From contig MHEI01000086.1 in the NCBI GenBank assembly GCA_001805165.1, positions 1,665-7,490 of the forward strand: DNA of 5,826 nucleotides. The letters are read 5' to 3'. The notes beneath the pieces were generated by a model. The model saw nothing but the letters and a program-made list of their open reading frames with translations. It made no database searches and was not told the DNA's origin. How positions within the stretch are numbered: the first letter of the stretch is position 1; each line of letters opens with the position of its first letter. This document shows positions 1 to 5,104 of this stretch, piece by piece. A program made the translations under genes and the position numbers. The stretch is from Nitrospirae bacterium RBG_16_43_11 (GTDB taxonomy: Bacteria > Nitrospirota > 9FT-COMBO-42-15 > HDB-SIOI813).

Positions 1-534
1 CTCTGCCTTGTATGCCTTTAAAGAACAGCCATAGTCGTGTAATCTTACTCCGGTGGCCCTGCCGATTATCCAGTTTGCAATCACAGAAGGGACCCTTCTT
101 GATAGCAGACGGTCTTTCCTGTCCTTCCGCCACCCATTGACAACGTCGTACCCCTCATCCAGTTTAGCGAGTAAAGCAGGGATATCAGCAGGATCGTTTT
201 GCATATCACCATCCATGGCAACAATTATTTCACCCCTCGCATAATCAAACCCGGCAGACATAGCAGCAGATTGACCAAAGTTTCTCCTCAGTCTCAGCGC
301 CTTGATATTCTCATATTGAGCACAAATCTTTTTTAGAATAGGAAAAGTTTCGTCATCGCTCCCATCGTCTACATAGATAATCTCAAATGGCCCACCCATA
401 TTCTGCAAGACTACGAGCATGGACGAGTTGAGCCGAGGAATATTCTCCGCCTCATTATAGACAGGGATGACTACTGATATCCATGGTTCATCAAAGAGTT
501 TTTTGTCTTTTTTTATATCGTTATCACGTTTCAT
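1..534 (-). CDS. Family 2 glycosyltransferase, DPM1/ArnC-like (3' end outside window)
   Basis: The first 178 residues of a GT-A fold glycosyltransferase are present; the C-terminus lies beyond the left edge. The reading shows the family's N-terminal strand ISVVIPVYNEAENI (residues 19-32), the nucleotide-binding segment IIYVDDGSDDET (52-63), RRNFGQSAAMSAGFDYARG (83-101) and the metal-binding DxD in AMDGDMQNDP (D108, D110). These match dolichol-phosphate mannosyltransferase and ArnC-type enzymes, which transfer a sugar from a nucleotide sugar to a polyprenyl phosphate on the cytoplasmic face of the membrane. The sugar cannot be told. C-terminal membrane helices, typical of the bacterial enzymes, would lie outside the window. 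The ATG at 534-532 is forced: a stop codon lies five codons upstream in frame and no other usual start intervenes. The Shine-Dalgarno match is poor. It lies 65 bp downstream of the PAP2-GT39 gene on the same strand, which suggests that this enzyme makes the lipid-linked donor used by that protein (inference). Confidence 0.93.
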   Translation of the reverse strand, partial: MKRDNDIKKDKKLFDEPWISVVIPVYNEAENIPRLNSSMLVVLQNMGGPFEIIYVDDGSDDETFPILKKICAQYENIKALRLRRNFGQSAAMSAGFDYARGEIIVAMDGDMQNDPADIPALLAKLDEGYDVVNGWRKDRKDRLLSRRVPSVIANWIIGRATGVRLHDYGCSLKAYKAE

Positions 535-599
535 CTGAACATCCAGCTATCAGCCTTCAGCTTCCGGAGTGCAAAGTCTCCGGACTTTGCTTCCTCTCG
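535..599 (-). repeat. Intergenic structured repeat with two mutually exclusive hairpins
   Basis: The gap between the two glycosyltransferase genes is almost all structure. Three near-identical 7-mers run in tandem (CAGCTAT, CAGCCTT, CAGCTTC at 544-564). They are followed by two overlapping inverted repeats: TCCGGAG/CTCCGGA (563-569 with 578-584, 8-nt loop) and GCAAAGTC/GACTTTGC (571-578 with 583-590, 4-nt loop). The two stems share bases, so only one can form at a time. No T-run follows either stem in the direction of transcription, so it does not look like an intrinsic terminator. The layout resembles a dispersed palindromic repeat, but only one copy lies in this window, so that is inference. 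In the mRNA it would lie just ahead of the GT2 start codon and could affect stability or translation. Confidence 0.6.
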
Positions 600-2870
600 T
601 CATTTAAGCCAGTCAGGCCGTTTATTGACAGCAAGCGTGTACCCCCTCTGTTCATTCAGGATATAGAAATCCGGGTGTCCAGTAAGGTATTCTATCCCGG
701 AACTCTTTGAAATAATATAAGCTATTCCTGATGATTCTATAACTTCAGTCAATTTATCCCGCTGACTTGACAACAGTATGGTAGCAGGCCGCTTCGCATA
801 AAACAAGATGCTCGGCTTGTTAATTCCATAGACAACAAGGTTGTCAGTAGTGTCCATCTGGTTAGCCGCAATCCTTGAATAGTCTCTTAATGTTGATTGC
901 AGGTATTTGTCAGCTATTGGGATCACATAAGAAAAGAGGAGGCAGGAAACTACAATGACCATGCCTGACATTATACCCAATGCTATTTTTCTCTGATGTT
1001 GCCACAAGGCCAGTATGAATAGAAATAAACCTGAAGCTATAACAGCAGATATGTAATAAAACCCACGCCCCCAATTAACTGGTTCCTGGAACTGTTTCAG
1101 CATGGTATCTGAGTCGTTTAAAAATGTCGTCAAAAAACCTGATCCTGCCGCTATAACAATCCCGATGATAATTAAAAAGATAAAAGAGTACTTTAAGGCT
1201 CCCCTACCCGAATATTCCCCTTCAGGATTAAGATACCCATCCCATAATCTCCCGACCATTATAGCAAGCGCAGGTGCAAGAGGTGCAATATATCCGGGTA
1301 ATTTTGTCCTTGATATTGAAAAAAATATGAAGATTACAAGGAACCATATAACAGAAAATAATATAACAGAGTCTTTAGACTCAATGTATCCTTTCTGTTT
1401 TAATCGCGGGAAATAGTTGTATATCGCCTGAGGCAGGAAGGCGCTCCATGGAAAAAATGCAAGAAGAATTACAGGTATGAAATAATATACCGGTCCTTTG
1501 TGCCCTGATACTACACCAGTGAAACGGGTAACATTGTGCTTTATAAAGAATGCATCTATGTATTCCCATCCATTAATCCATATCTCAATTACATACCACG
1601 GAAGTGCAACAGCTAAGAATATTATGGCTCCGGATATGAGATGCATATTTTTTAATGTTTGAATGAGCTGTCCTCTCAGGATCAGGAAGATAAAGATAAT
1701 AACAGCCGGCAGCGCGACACCTACAGGCCCTTTGGTAAGAACTGCAAGGGCTGTACTTAAATAGAATCCCCAGTACCACCAGCGGCCTGATACTGTTACC
1801 GGGGACACTTCCTTTAAGGAAGTGTCCCTACTATTACAGGTATATCCAAGAAAGAAGCAGAAGAGCGAGGAAGTTATAAAGAATGTCAGTGTCATGTCAG
1901 TAATGGATGCATGTGATAGCACTATCACTTCAAGAGATGTAGCAAATATAAGGGAAGTTATAGCACCCCATGTTGGATATCCAATCCAACGGAGAAGATA
2001 GTAACACATTAACGTAAGCGCAACTCCAAACATCGCAGACCAGAATCTGGCAGCAAACTCAGTCACCCCGAATACCTTATATGCAGAAGCCATCAGCCAG
2101 TAAAAAAAAACAGGCTTGTCGTAGCGATTTGTAAAATTATATTGGGGAGTAATCCAATCACCAGTTACAATCATCTCTCGCGTTGCCTCCGCATATACTG
2201 CCTCATCAACATCAAAGAGACCCGCTGAGCCAAGATTGTAGAAGAAGATAAAGATGCTCAGTACAGCAATACCCACTGGAATACTATACCTTCTAAGCAT
2301 CACTTTCAGTTCGTCCATTCCCTTTGTAGTAACTATACGTCCAGTCCATATACCCAGTACCATCCCGGCAAACACATCTGAGGGGAAATGTGCCCCGACA
2401 TAAATCCTGGATATGCTTACAAGGACAGCATATGCATAAAGCGGATATCGCATCCATGGATAGAAGGAGCACAAAGCGTATGCAAATGCAAAGGCCGAAG
2501 TTGCATGGCCGGATGGAAAGGCATCAAAACCCGGTGTGATGGAAGGACCAAGGGTAAGTCCCAATGCATCCATTACCTTTGGACGTGGTCTGCCAATAAT
2601 GTGTTTGATAACCTGACTCAATATTCCGGCAGCAACAACAGTGTAGACAGCCTTTTTCCCAGCCGCTGCCATTTTTTCATCTTTCATTATGAAAACACCA
2701 GCTAAGATGAATAAAACAGATAACAGCGCCTGGATCCAACCCAGTCCGAGATAACTCAACCATGACATGATATTATTCAGAAAGGGGGTTTTAACAAACA
2801 CCACAGAACCGGTTATACTGTTATCAATAAATAACAGGAAGACAAAAATAACAGGAATAATTTTACGCAT
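600..2870 (-). CDS. PAP2 phosphatase fused to ArnT-like family 39 glycosyltransferase
   Basis: A 756-aa polytopic membrane protein built from two enzymes. Residues ~1-180 form a PAP2 (lipid phosphatase) domain with all three signature motifs: KX6RP (K89, R96, P97), PSGH (119-122) and SRX5HX3D (S154, R155, H161, D165). Residues ~195-756 are GT39/ArnT-like: an acidic loop DVDEAVYAEATREM (220-233), RYDKPVFFYW (249-258) with a Lys where ArnT has a functional one, LTKGPVGV (378-385), and later FPWSAFLP and SRTKLPGYIAPLAPALA, then a soluble C-terminal tail. GT39 enzymes take a sugar from a polyprenyl-phosphate sugar and transfer it on the outer face of the inner membrane. PAP2 enzymes remove phosphate from lipid pyrophosphates or lipid A. 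The start was set at 2870, where a transmembrane helix follows at once. An in-frame extension to 2975 is possible but would run across the promoter and start codon of the opposite gene. No good Shine-Dalgarno site is seen. A 27-bp palindrome lies in frame at residues 348-357. Confidence 0.9.
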   Translation of the reverse strand: MRKIIPVIFVFLLFIDNSITGSVVFVKTPFLNNIMSWLSYLGLGWIQALLSVLFILAGVFIMKDEKMAAAGKKAVYTVVAAGILSQVIKHIIGRPRPKVMDALGLTLGPSITPGFDAFPSGHATSAFAFAYALCSFYPWMRYPLYAYAVLVSISRIYVGAHFPSDVFAGMVLGIWTGRIVTTKGMDELKVMLRRYSIPVGIAVLSIFIFFYNLGSAGLFDVDEAVYAEATREMIVTGDWITPQYNFTNRYDKPVFFYWLMASAYKVFGVTEFAARFWSAMFGVALTLMCYYLLRWIGYPTWGAITSLIFATSLEVIVLSHASITDMTLTFFITSSLFCFFLGYTCNSRDTSLKEVSPVTVSGRWWYWGFYLSTALAVLTKGPVGVALPAVIIFIFLILRGQLIQTLKNMHLISGAIIFLAVALPWYVIEIWINGWEYIDAFFIKHNVTRFTGVVSGHKGPVYYFIPVILLAFFPWSAFLPQAIYNYFPRLKQKGYIESKDSVILFSVIWFLVIFIFFSISRTKLPGYIAPLAPALAIMVGRLWDGYLNPEGEYSGRGALKYSFIFLIIIGIVIAAGSGFLTTFLNDSDTMLKQFQEPVNWGRGFYYISAVIASGLFLFILALWQHQRKIALGIMSGMVIVVSCLLFSYVIPIADKYLQSTLRDYSRIAANQMDTTDNLVVYGINKPSILFYAKRPATILLSSQRDKLTEVIESSGIAYIISKSSGIEYLTGHPDFYILNEQRGYTLAVNKRPDWLK
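1802..1828. repeat. 27-bp REP-like palindrome inside a coding sequence
   Basis: A near-perfect palindrome: the 13-base arm GGGACACTTCCTT (1802-1814), one central T, and the arm AAGGAAGTGTCCC (1816-1828). On the minus strand it is preceded by GTAG, whose last G is the first stem base; a GTAG foot is typical of REP elements mobilised by TnpA_REP (RAYT) transposases. It is read in frame as RDTSLKEVSP, about residues 348-357 of the PAP2-GT39 protein, in a hydrophilic loop between two membrane helices. No stop or frameshift results. That it belongs to a dispersed family is inference: only one copy is visible here. Confidence 0.75.
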
Positions 2871-2897
2871 CAGGTATTTTTCAACGGCAACTAATTG

Positions 2898-2926
2898 TTG
2901 ACAACTAATTTCAATGTTGCTACATT
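2898..2926 (+). promoter_or_regulatory. Sigma70-type promoter of the 47-aa gene
   Basis: A perfect -35 box TTGACA (2898-2903) and a -10 box TACATT (2921-2926, 4 of 6 consensus bases) are separated by exactly 17 bp. Transcription would start near 2933 and give a leader of about 36 nt before the small gene's start codon. The -35 box lies at a pair of 9-bp direct repeats, CAACTAATT at 2888-2896 and 2902-2910. Confidence 0.65.
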
Positions 2927-2942
2927 CTACAGCAACATTGAA
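2910..2942. promoter_or_regulatory. Operator-like 12-bp inverted repeat over the promoter
   Basis: Perfect 12-bp arms TTCAATGTTGCT (2910-2921) and AGCAACATTGAA (2931-2942) are separated by 9 bp. They overlap the -10 box and the expected transcription start of the plus-strand small gene. The arm centres are 21 bp apart, two helical turns, which suits a dimeric repressor bound on one face. It could also act on the PAP2-GT39 gene, which starts 40 bp away on the other strand. The regulator is unknown. If transcription began upstream, the same bases would form a stem-loop in RNA. Confidence 0.55.
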
Positions 2943-2955
2943 CATAAATCCATAC

Positions 2956-2961
2956 AGGAGG
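2956..2961 (+). promoter_or_regulatory. Perfect Shine-Dalgarno site of the 47-aa gene
   Basis: AGGAGG lies 7 nt ahead of the ATG at 2969, which is optimal spacing. No other gene in the window has a site this strong. It decides both the reality and the start of the small gene. Confidence 0.85.
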
Positions 2962-2968
2962 CAATCGG

Positions 2969-3112
2969 ATGGCAACCATTAATTACATCATCAAAGTGGA
3001 AGACGCTAAAATGGCTCAGATAAAAAAGGCCCTTGAGACCGCAAATATTAAGGTAATCAGCATTATTGATATTTACAAATCAGGAGAAGAACAAACAAAG
3101 AAAGAATTATAG
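2969..3112 (+). CDS. Small 47-aa protein of unknown function
   Basis: The gene reads MATINYIIKVEDAKMAQI onward to ...GEEQTKKEL and is not recognised. It is supported by a near-ideal promoter (TTGACA, 17 bp, TACATT) and a perfect AGGAGG site 7 nt before the ATG. The residue pattern suggests a strand (TINYIIKVE, 3-11), an amphipathic helix (DAKMAQIKKALETAN, 12-26) and a second strand (IKVISIIDIY, 27-36), followed by a charged tail. That beta-alpha-beta unit is half of a ferredoxin-like fold, so it may dimerise or dock onto a partner (inference). It has no signal peptide, no membrane helix and no cysteine. It is transcribed away from the PAP2-GT39 gene and towards the diguanylate cyclase gene, with a 6-bp overlap of the two stop regions (3107-3112). 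The inverted repeat over its promoter suggests regulated expression. Confidence 0.78.
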   Translation: MATINYIIKVEDAKMAQIKKALETANIKVISIIDIYKSGEEQTKKEL

Positions 3113-4153
3113 ACTCACTACTCTATCCTTGCCATCCTCTTTGGCTTTATACAATCCGTCGTCAGCCTTTCTCACAATGTCATCAATATTCTTTATATCC
3201 GGGTGAGGATAAGTAGTAACACCTATGCTGACGGTAATCATCTCACCCTCTTCAAGACAATCAAATCTGAAATCCCTTATGGCAGTACGAATACGTTCTG
3301 CAGATCTTAAGGCATCCTCTCTTGCAGTTTGAGGAAGTATGACGGCAAACTCTTCACCGCCATATCTTGCAATCATATCCGTTTCCCTTACGCTCTTCTT
3401 AAGGATTTTTGCCACATCCTGCAACACCTTATCTCCGGTCTGGTGTCCATACGTATCGTTGATACGTTTGAAATTATCAATGTCAATCATTGAGCATGAG
3501 ATTACACTATTATACCTCTTTGCCCTCTTGAATTCTTCTCCCAGTCTTCGCACAAAAAATCTATGATTGTATAATCGTGTCAGGTCATCAGTAACCGCCA
3601 TCTTCTCAAGGAGCGCCTTCTCTTCCCTGATAATATTAAACATATGGGCATTCTTAAGGGCGACAGCAGCCCCATCTATAATTACCTGACAGAGTTTTAA
3701 ATCATTTTTACTGAATCTGTCAACCCTTCTTGAGGTTCTCAGATAAAGTGAACCTTTTGGACCATCATAATAACGTATTGGCATTATAACAATAGATTTT
3801 ATACCTAATCCAATAATCTTGTCCTTAACTTCTGAAAGGGTAGGATCGGTTTCCACATCACCTATGAACACCATATCATCATCTATTATTGACCTCGCTA
3901 TCTCAGGATATTTTTTAAGGTCTATAGTAATAGTATCCAGGGCAGGGTCTTCATATGTAGCAAGAATATTGCCGACATTTTTATCTTTATCAATATGAAC
4001 TATAGAGCATCTTGCTACTGGTATGACTTCAGATATCTTCCTTACGATAAGATATAGTAACTCTTTGGTGTCTAAGGTTGCAAACAGCACCTTATTAACA
4101 TTGAGTATTATATCCAAGAAATCTTCATCCTGATTGTAAGGTTGGTTTTCCAT
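3107..4153 (-). CDS. GAF-GGDEF diguanylate cyclase
   Basis: This 348-aa soluble protein has an N-terminal GAF sensor domain (about residues 10-170) and a C-terminal GGDEF domain (about 185-348). The cyclase domain starts with DDLTRLYNHR (189-198), carries the metal and substrate segment IDIDNFKRIND (D224 expected to bind Mg) and has an intact active-site loop GGEEF (265-269). An RxxD inhibitory site, RETD (256-259), stands exactly five residues before the loop, so product inhibition by c-di-GMP is expected. The protein should make c-di-GMP from two GTP in the cytoplasm, with activity set by an unknown GAF ligand or modification. It has no transmembrane segment and no EAL domain. The ATG at 4153 lies 13 bp after the stop of the DUF488-like gene, so the two are probably one operon. 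Its own Shine-Dalgarno site is weak. Its 3' end overlaps the convergent 47-aa gene by 6 bp. Confidence 0.95.
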   Translation of the reverse strand: MENQPYNQDEDFLDIILNVNKVLFATLDTKELLYLIVRKISEVIPVARCSIVHIDKDKNVGNILATYEDPALDTITIDLKKYPEIARSIIDDDMVFIGDVETDPTLSEVKDKIIGLGIKSIVIMPIRYYDGPKGSLYLRTSRRVDRFSKNDLKLCQVIIDGAAVALKNAHMFNIIREEKALLEKMAVTDDLTRLYNHRFFVRRLGEEFKRAKRYNSVISCSMIDIDNFKRINDTYGHQTGDKVLQDVAKILKKSVRETDMIARYGGEEFAVILPQTAREDALRSAERIRTAIRDFRFDCLEEGEMITVSIGVTTYPHPDIKNIDDIVRKADDGLYKAKEDGKDRVVSL

Positions 4154-4166
4154 TTTTCAGAATCAA

Positions 4167-4535
4167 CTACCCGATGTCTACAATAACAGACACTCCGGCT
4201 TTTTCACCAGCTTCCCTGATTGCATCTGCAACTAATTTTCTGTGACATGAGGCTAAATTTTCCCAGCAGACAAGACATATTTTTGCATTGGAATTTGATT
4301 TCACCCAGTCTTCGATTGCTGACGCGCGATGTTTAAGAATAGTGATCATCCTTTCATTGAGCTTATTAGAATCCTTTGTCTTATTATATTCTATCTGGGC
4401 ATCGTAAGTAGGAACAAAAAGCCATAGGATCGTTACGTCCCTGTATCGCTGAGGTTTTGTTGTAGAAATCGCATACACTGTATATCCCTGGTCTTCTGGC
4501 GGTATGTTATCAAAACTCCTTGTAATGAGACGCAT
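4167..4535 (-). CDS. DUF488-like protein
   Basis: This 122-aa soluble protein ends in the DUF488 hallmark CxExxxxCHR (C90, E92, C97, H98, R99), embedded in ICLVCWENLASCHRKLVADAI, after a hydrophobic strand. DUF488 proteins are widespread in bacteria; their biochemical role is not settled, and the conserved Cys/His pair suggests redox or metal chemistry (inference). The N-terminal half (ILWLFVPTYDAQIEY) is less typical, so this is a divergent member. The ATG at 4535 has a GAAGGGG Shine-Dalgarno-like site (4552-4546) about 10 nt upstream. It is the first gene of a probable operon with the diguanylate cyclase, 13 bp downstream, and faces away from the origin-like region and the tRNA. No clear promoter was found for it. 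Confidence 0.8.
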   Translation of the reverse strand: MRLITRSFDNIPPEDQGYTVYAISTTKPQRYRDVTILWLFVPTYDAQIEYNKTKDSNKLNERMITILKHRASAIEDWVKSNSNAKICLVCWENLASCHRKLVADAIREAGEKAGVSVIVDIG

Positions 4536-4770
4536 TTAGTTTACACCCCTTCAACGTAACTTTATCTAAAAAATCGGTGTTAGTTTATCACACATTTATT
4601 TAAAAATAAATAAGTGTATTAAATCGTAACATGAACCATCTTGTGGAGAATTTATAATTACAACTATATATGGGATGTTTTTATTACTCTCCTTATCAGA
4701 ATGTTATAACTTATTGTAATATTAAGGTAATTGATATGACTAATAAATGGGCAATGACCACATAAATCAA

Positions 4771-4804
4771 CATACAAGAGGGGTAGACGACCCCATACAA
4801 GAGG
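4771..4804 (+). repeat. Iteron-like 11-bp direct repeat pair around a hairpin
   Basis: CATACAAGAGG occurs perfectly at 4771-4781 and 4794-4804, 23 bp start to start. Between and partly overlapping the two copies is the inverted repeat GGGGT (4780-4784) and ACCCC (4790-4794) with a 5-nt loop. The second copy abuts the first DnaA box. The spacing is close to two helical turns, as for sites bound by a protein on one face of the helix. Confidence 0.7.
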
Positions 4805-4824
4805 TTATCCACAGGTTATCCACT
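4805..4824 (+). promoter_or_regulatory. Tandem DnaA boxes
   Basis: TTATCCACA (4805-4813) is the perfect consensus DnaA box. TTATCCACT (4816-4824) differs only in the last base. They lie 11 bp apart start to start, in the same orientation, about one helical turn, an arrangement familiar from chromosomal and plasmid origins. Confidence 0.75.
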
Positions 4825-4885
4825 TCTATTGTGGGAAAATGCTTATACCACGTATACGGTAGGATAAAGGCTTACATTCCATCTC

Positions 4886-4914
4886 TTGACATGAAGATGT
4901 TTTTTCTGTAAAGT
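4886..4914 (+). promoter_or_regulatory. Sigma70-type promoter of the tRNA gene
   Basis: A perfect -35 box TTGACA (4886-4891), a 17-bp spacer and a -10 box TAAAGT (4909-4914, 4 of 6 consensus bases). Transcription would begin near 4921 and leave a 5' leader of about 60 nt for RNase P to remove. The leader contains the small inverted repeat AACTG/CAGTT (4957-4968). Confidence 0.7.
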
Positions 4915-4981
4915 CGTTATCTAAGAATAACTGGATAGTAACGCGATGCTGACAGCAACTGTTCAGTTTACGCTGAAAAAC

Positions 4982-5055
4982 TGGGGGATCGTCTAATGGC
5001 AGGACGACAGATTCTTAATCTGTCTATCGAGGTTCGAGCCCTCGTCCCCCAGCCA
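4982..5055 (+). tRNA. tRNA with CUU anticodon (nominal Lys), Gln-like body
   Basis: A complete cloverleaf with encoded CCA. The acceptor stem TGGGGGA (4982-4988) pairs with TCCCCCA (5045-5051), then discriminator G (5052) and CCA (5053-5055). The D arm is GTC/GAC (4991-4993 with 5003-5005). The anticodon stem ACAGA/TCTGT (5007-5011 with 5019-5023) is perfect and closes the loop TTCTTAA, so the anticodon is CTT (5014-5016), with U33 and A37 in place. The variable loop is 4 nt. The T stem CGAGG/CCTCG (5028-5032 with 5040-5044) closes TTCGAGC. The anticodon would read the Lys codon AAG. However, U1:A72, G2:C71, G3:C70, G10 and G73 are the acceptor-side features of bacterial tRNA-Gln, and tRNA-Lys normally has A73. 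The tRNA call is very firm; the amino acid it carries is not. Confidence 0.96.
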
Positions 5056-5104
5056 ACTAAACAAAAAGATGTAAAGATAATTATCAGTTCCCTGCAATAG
5101 ATTT

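Larger units (their letters stand above)
4536..4981. other. Gene-free region with origin-like features (candidate DnaA-binding region)
   Basis: This 446-bp stretch between the DUF488-like gene (minus) and the tRNA (plus) has no credible ORF. From left to right it holds an A+T-rich hairpin (ATTTATTT/AAATAAAT, 4594-4611), a strongly A+T-rich tract (about 21% G+C by hand count over 4651-4720), a perfect 11-bp direct repeat pair flanking a GGGGT/ACCCC hairpin (4771-4804), two DnaA boxes in tandem (4805-4824), an imperfect palindrome around 4843-4867 and the tRNA promoter (4886-4914). Single-mismatch DnaA boxes also occur at 4584-4592 (plus), 4642-4650 (minus) and 4830-4838 (minus). Clustered DnaA boxes next to an A+T-rich tract is the usual plan of a bacterial origin. 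No dnaA, dnaN or parAB gene is in the window, so a DnaA-regulated promoter or a DnaA-titrating site remains possible. Confidence 0.45.

Noticed and set aside
1102..1416. Plus-strand open frame of about 100 codons inside the PAP2-GT39 gene
   Set aside because: It is antisense to a clearly conserved glycosyltransferase, has no ribosome binding site and shows no recognisable domain. The same holds for the other open frames inside 53-710, 1381-2705 and 3339-3566.
2871..2975. In-frame N-terminal extension of the PAP2-GT39 gene up to an ATG at 2975
   Set aside because: It would add 35 residues with no clear function, has no Shine-Dalgarno site, and would run across the promoter, operator and start codon of the well-supported opposite small gene. 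A membrane helix starts directly after the ATG at 2870.
4594..4611. A+T-rich hairpin (ATTTATTT/AAATAAAT) as a terminator
   Set aside because: It has only A:T pairs with a 2-nt loop and lies upstream of, not after, the neighbouring gene. It fits better as part of the A+T-rich tract.
4945..4992. Tiny ORF (15 codons) starting at ATG 4946 in the tRNA leader
   Set aside because: No Shine-Dalgarno site, and it runs into the tRNA itself.
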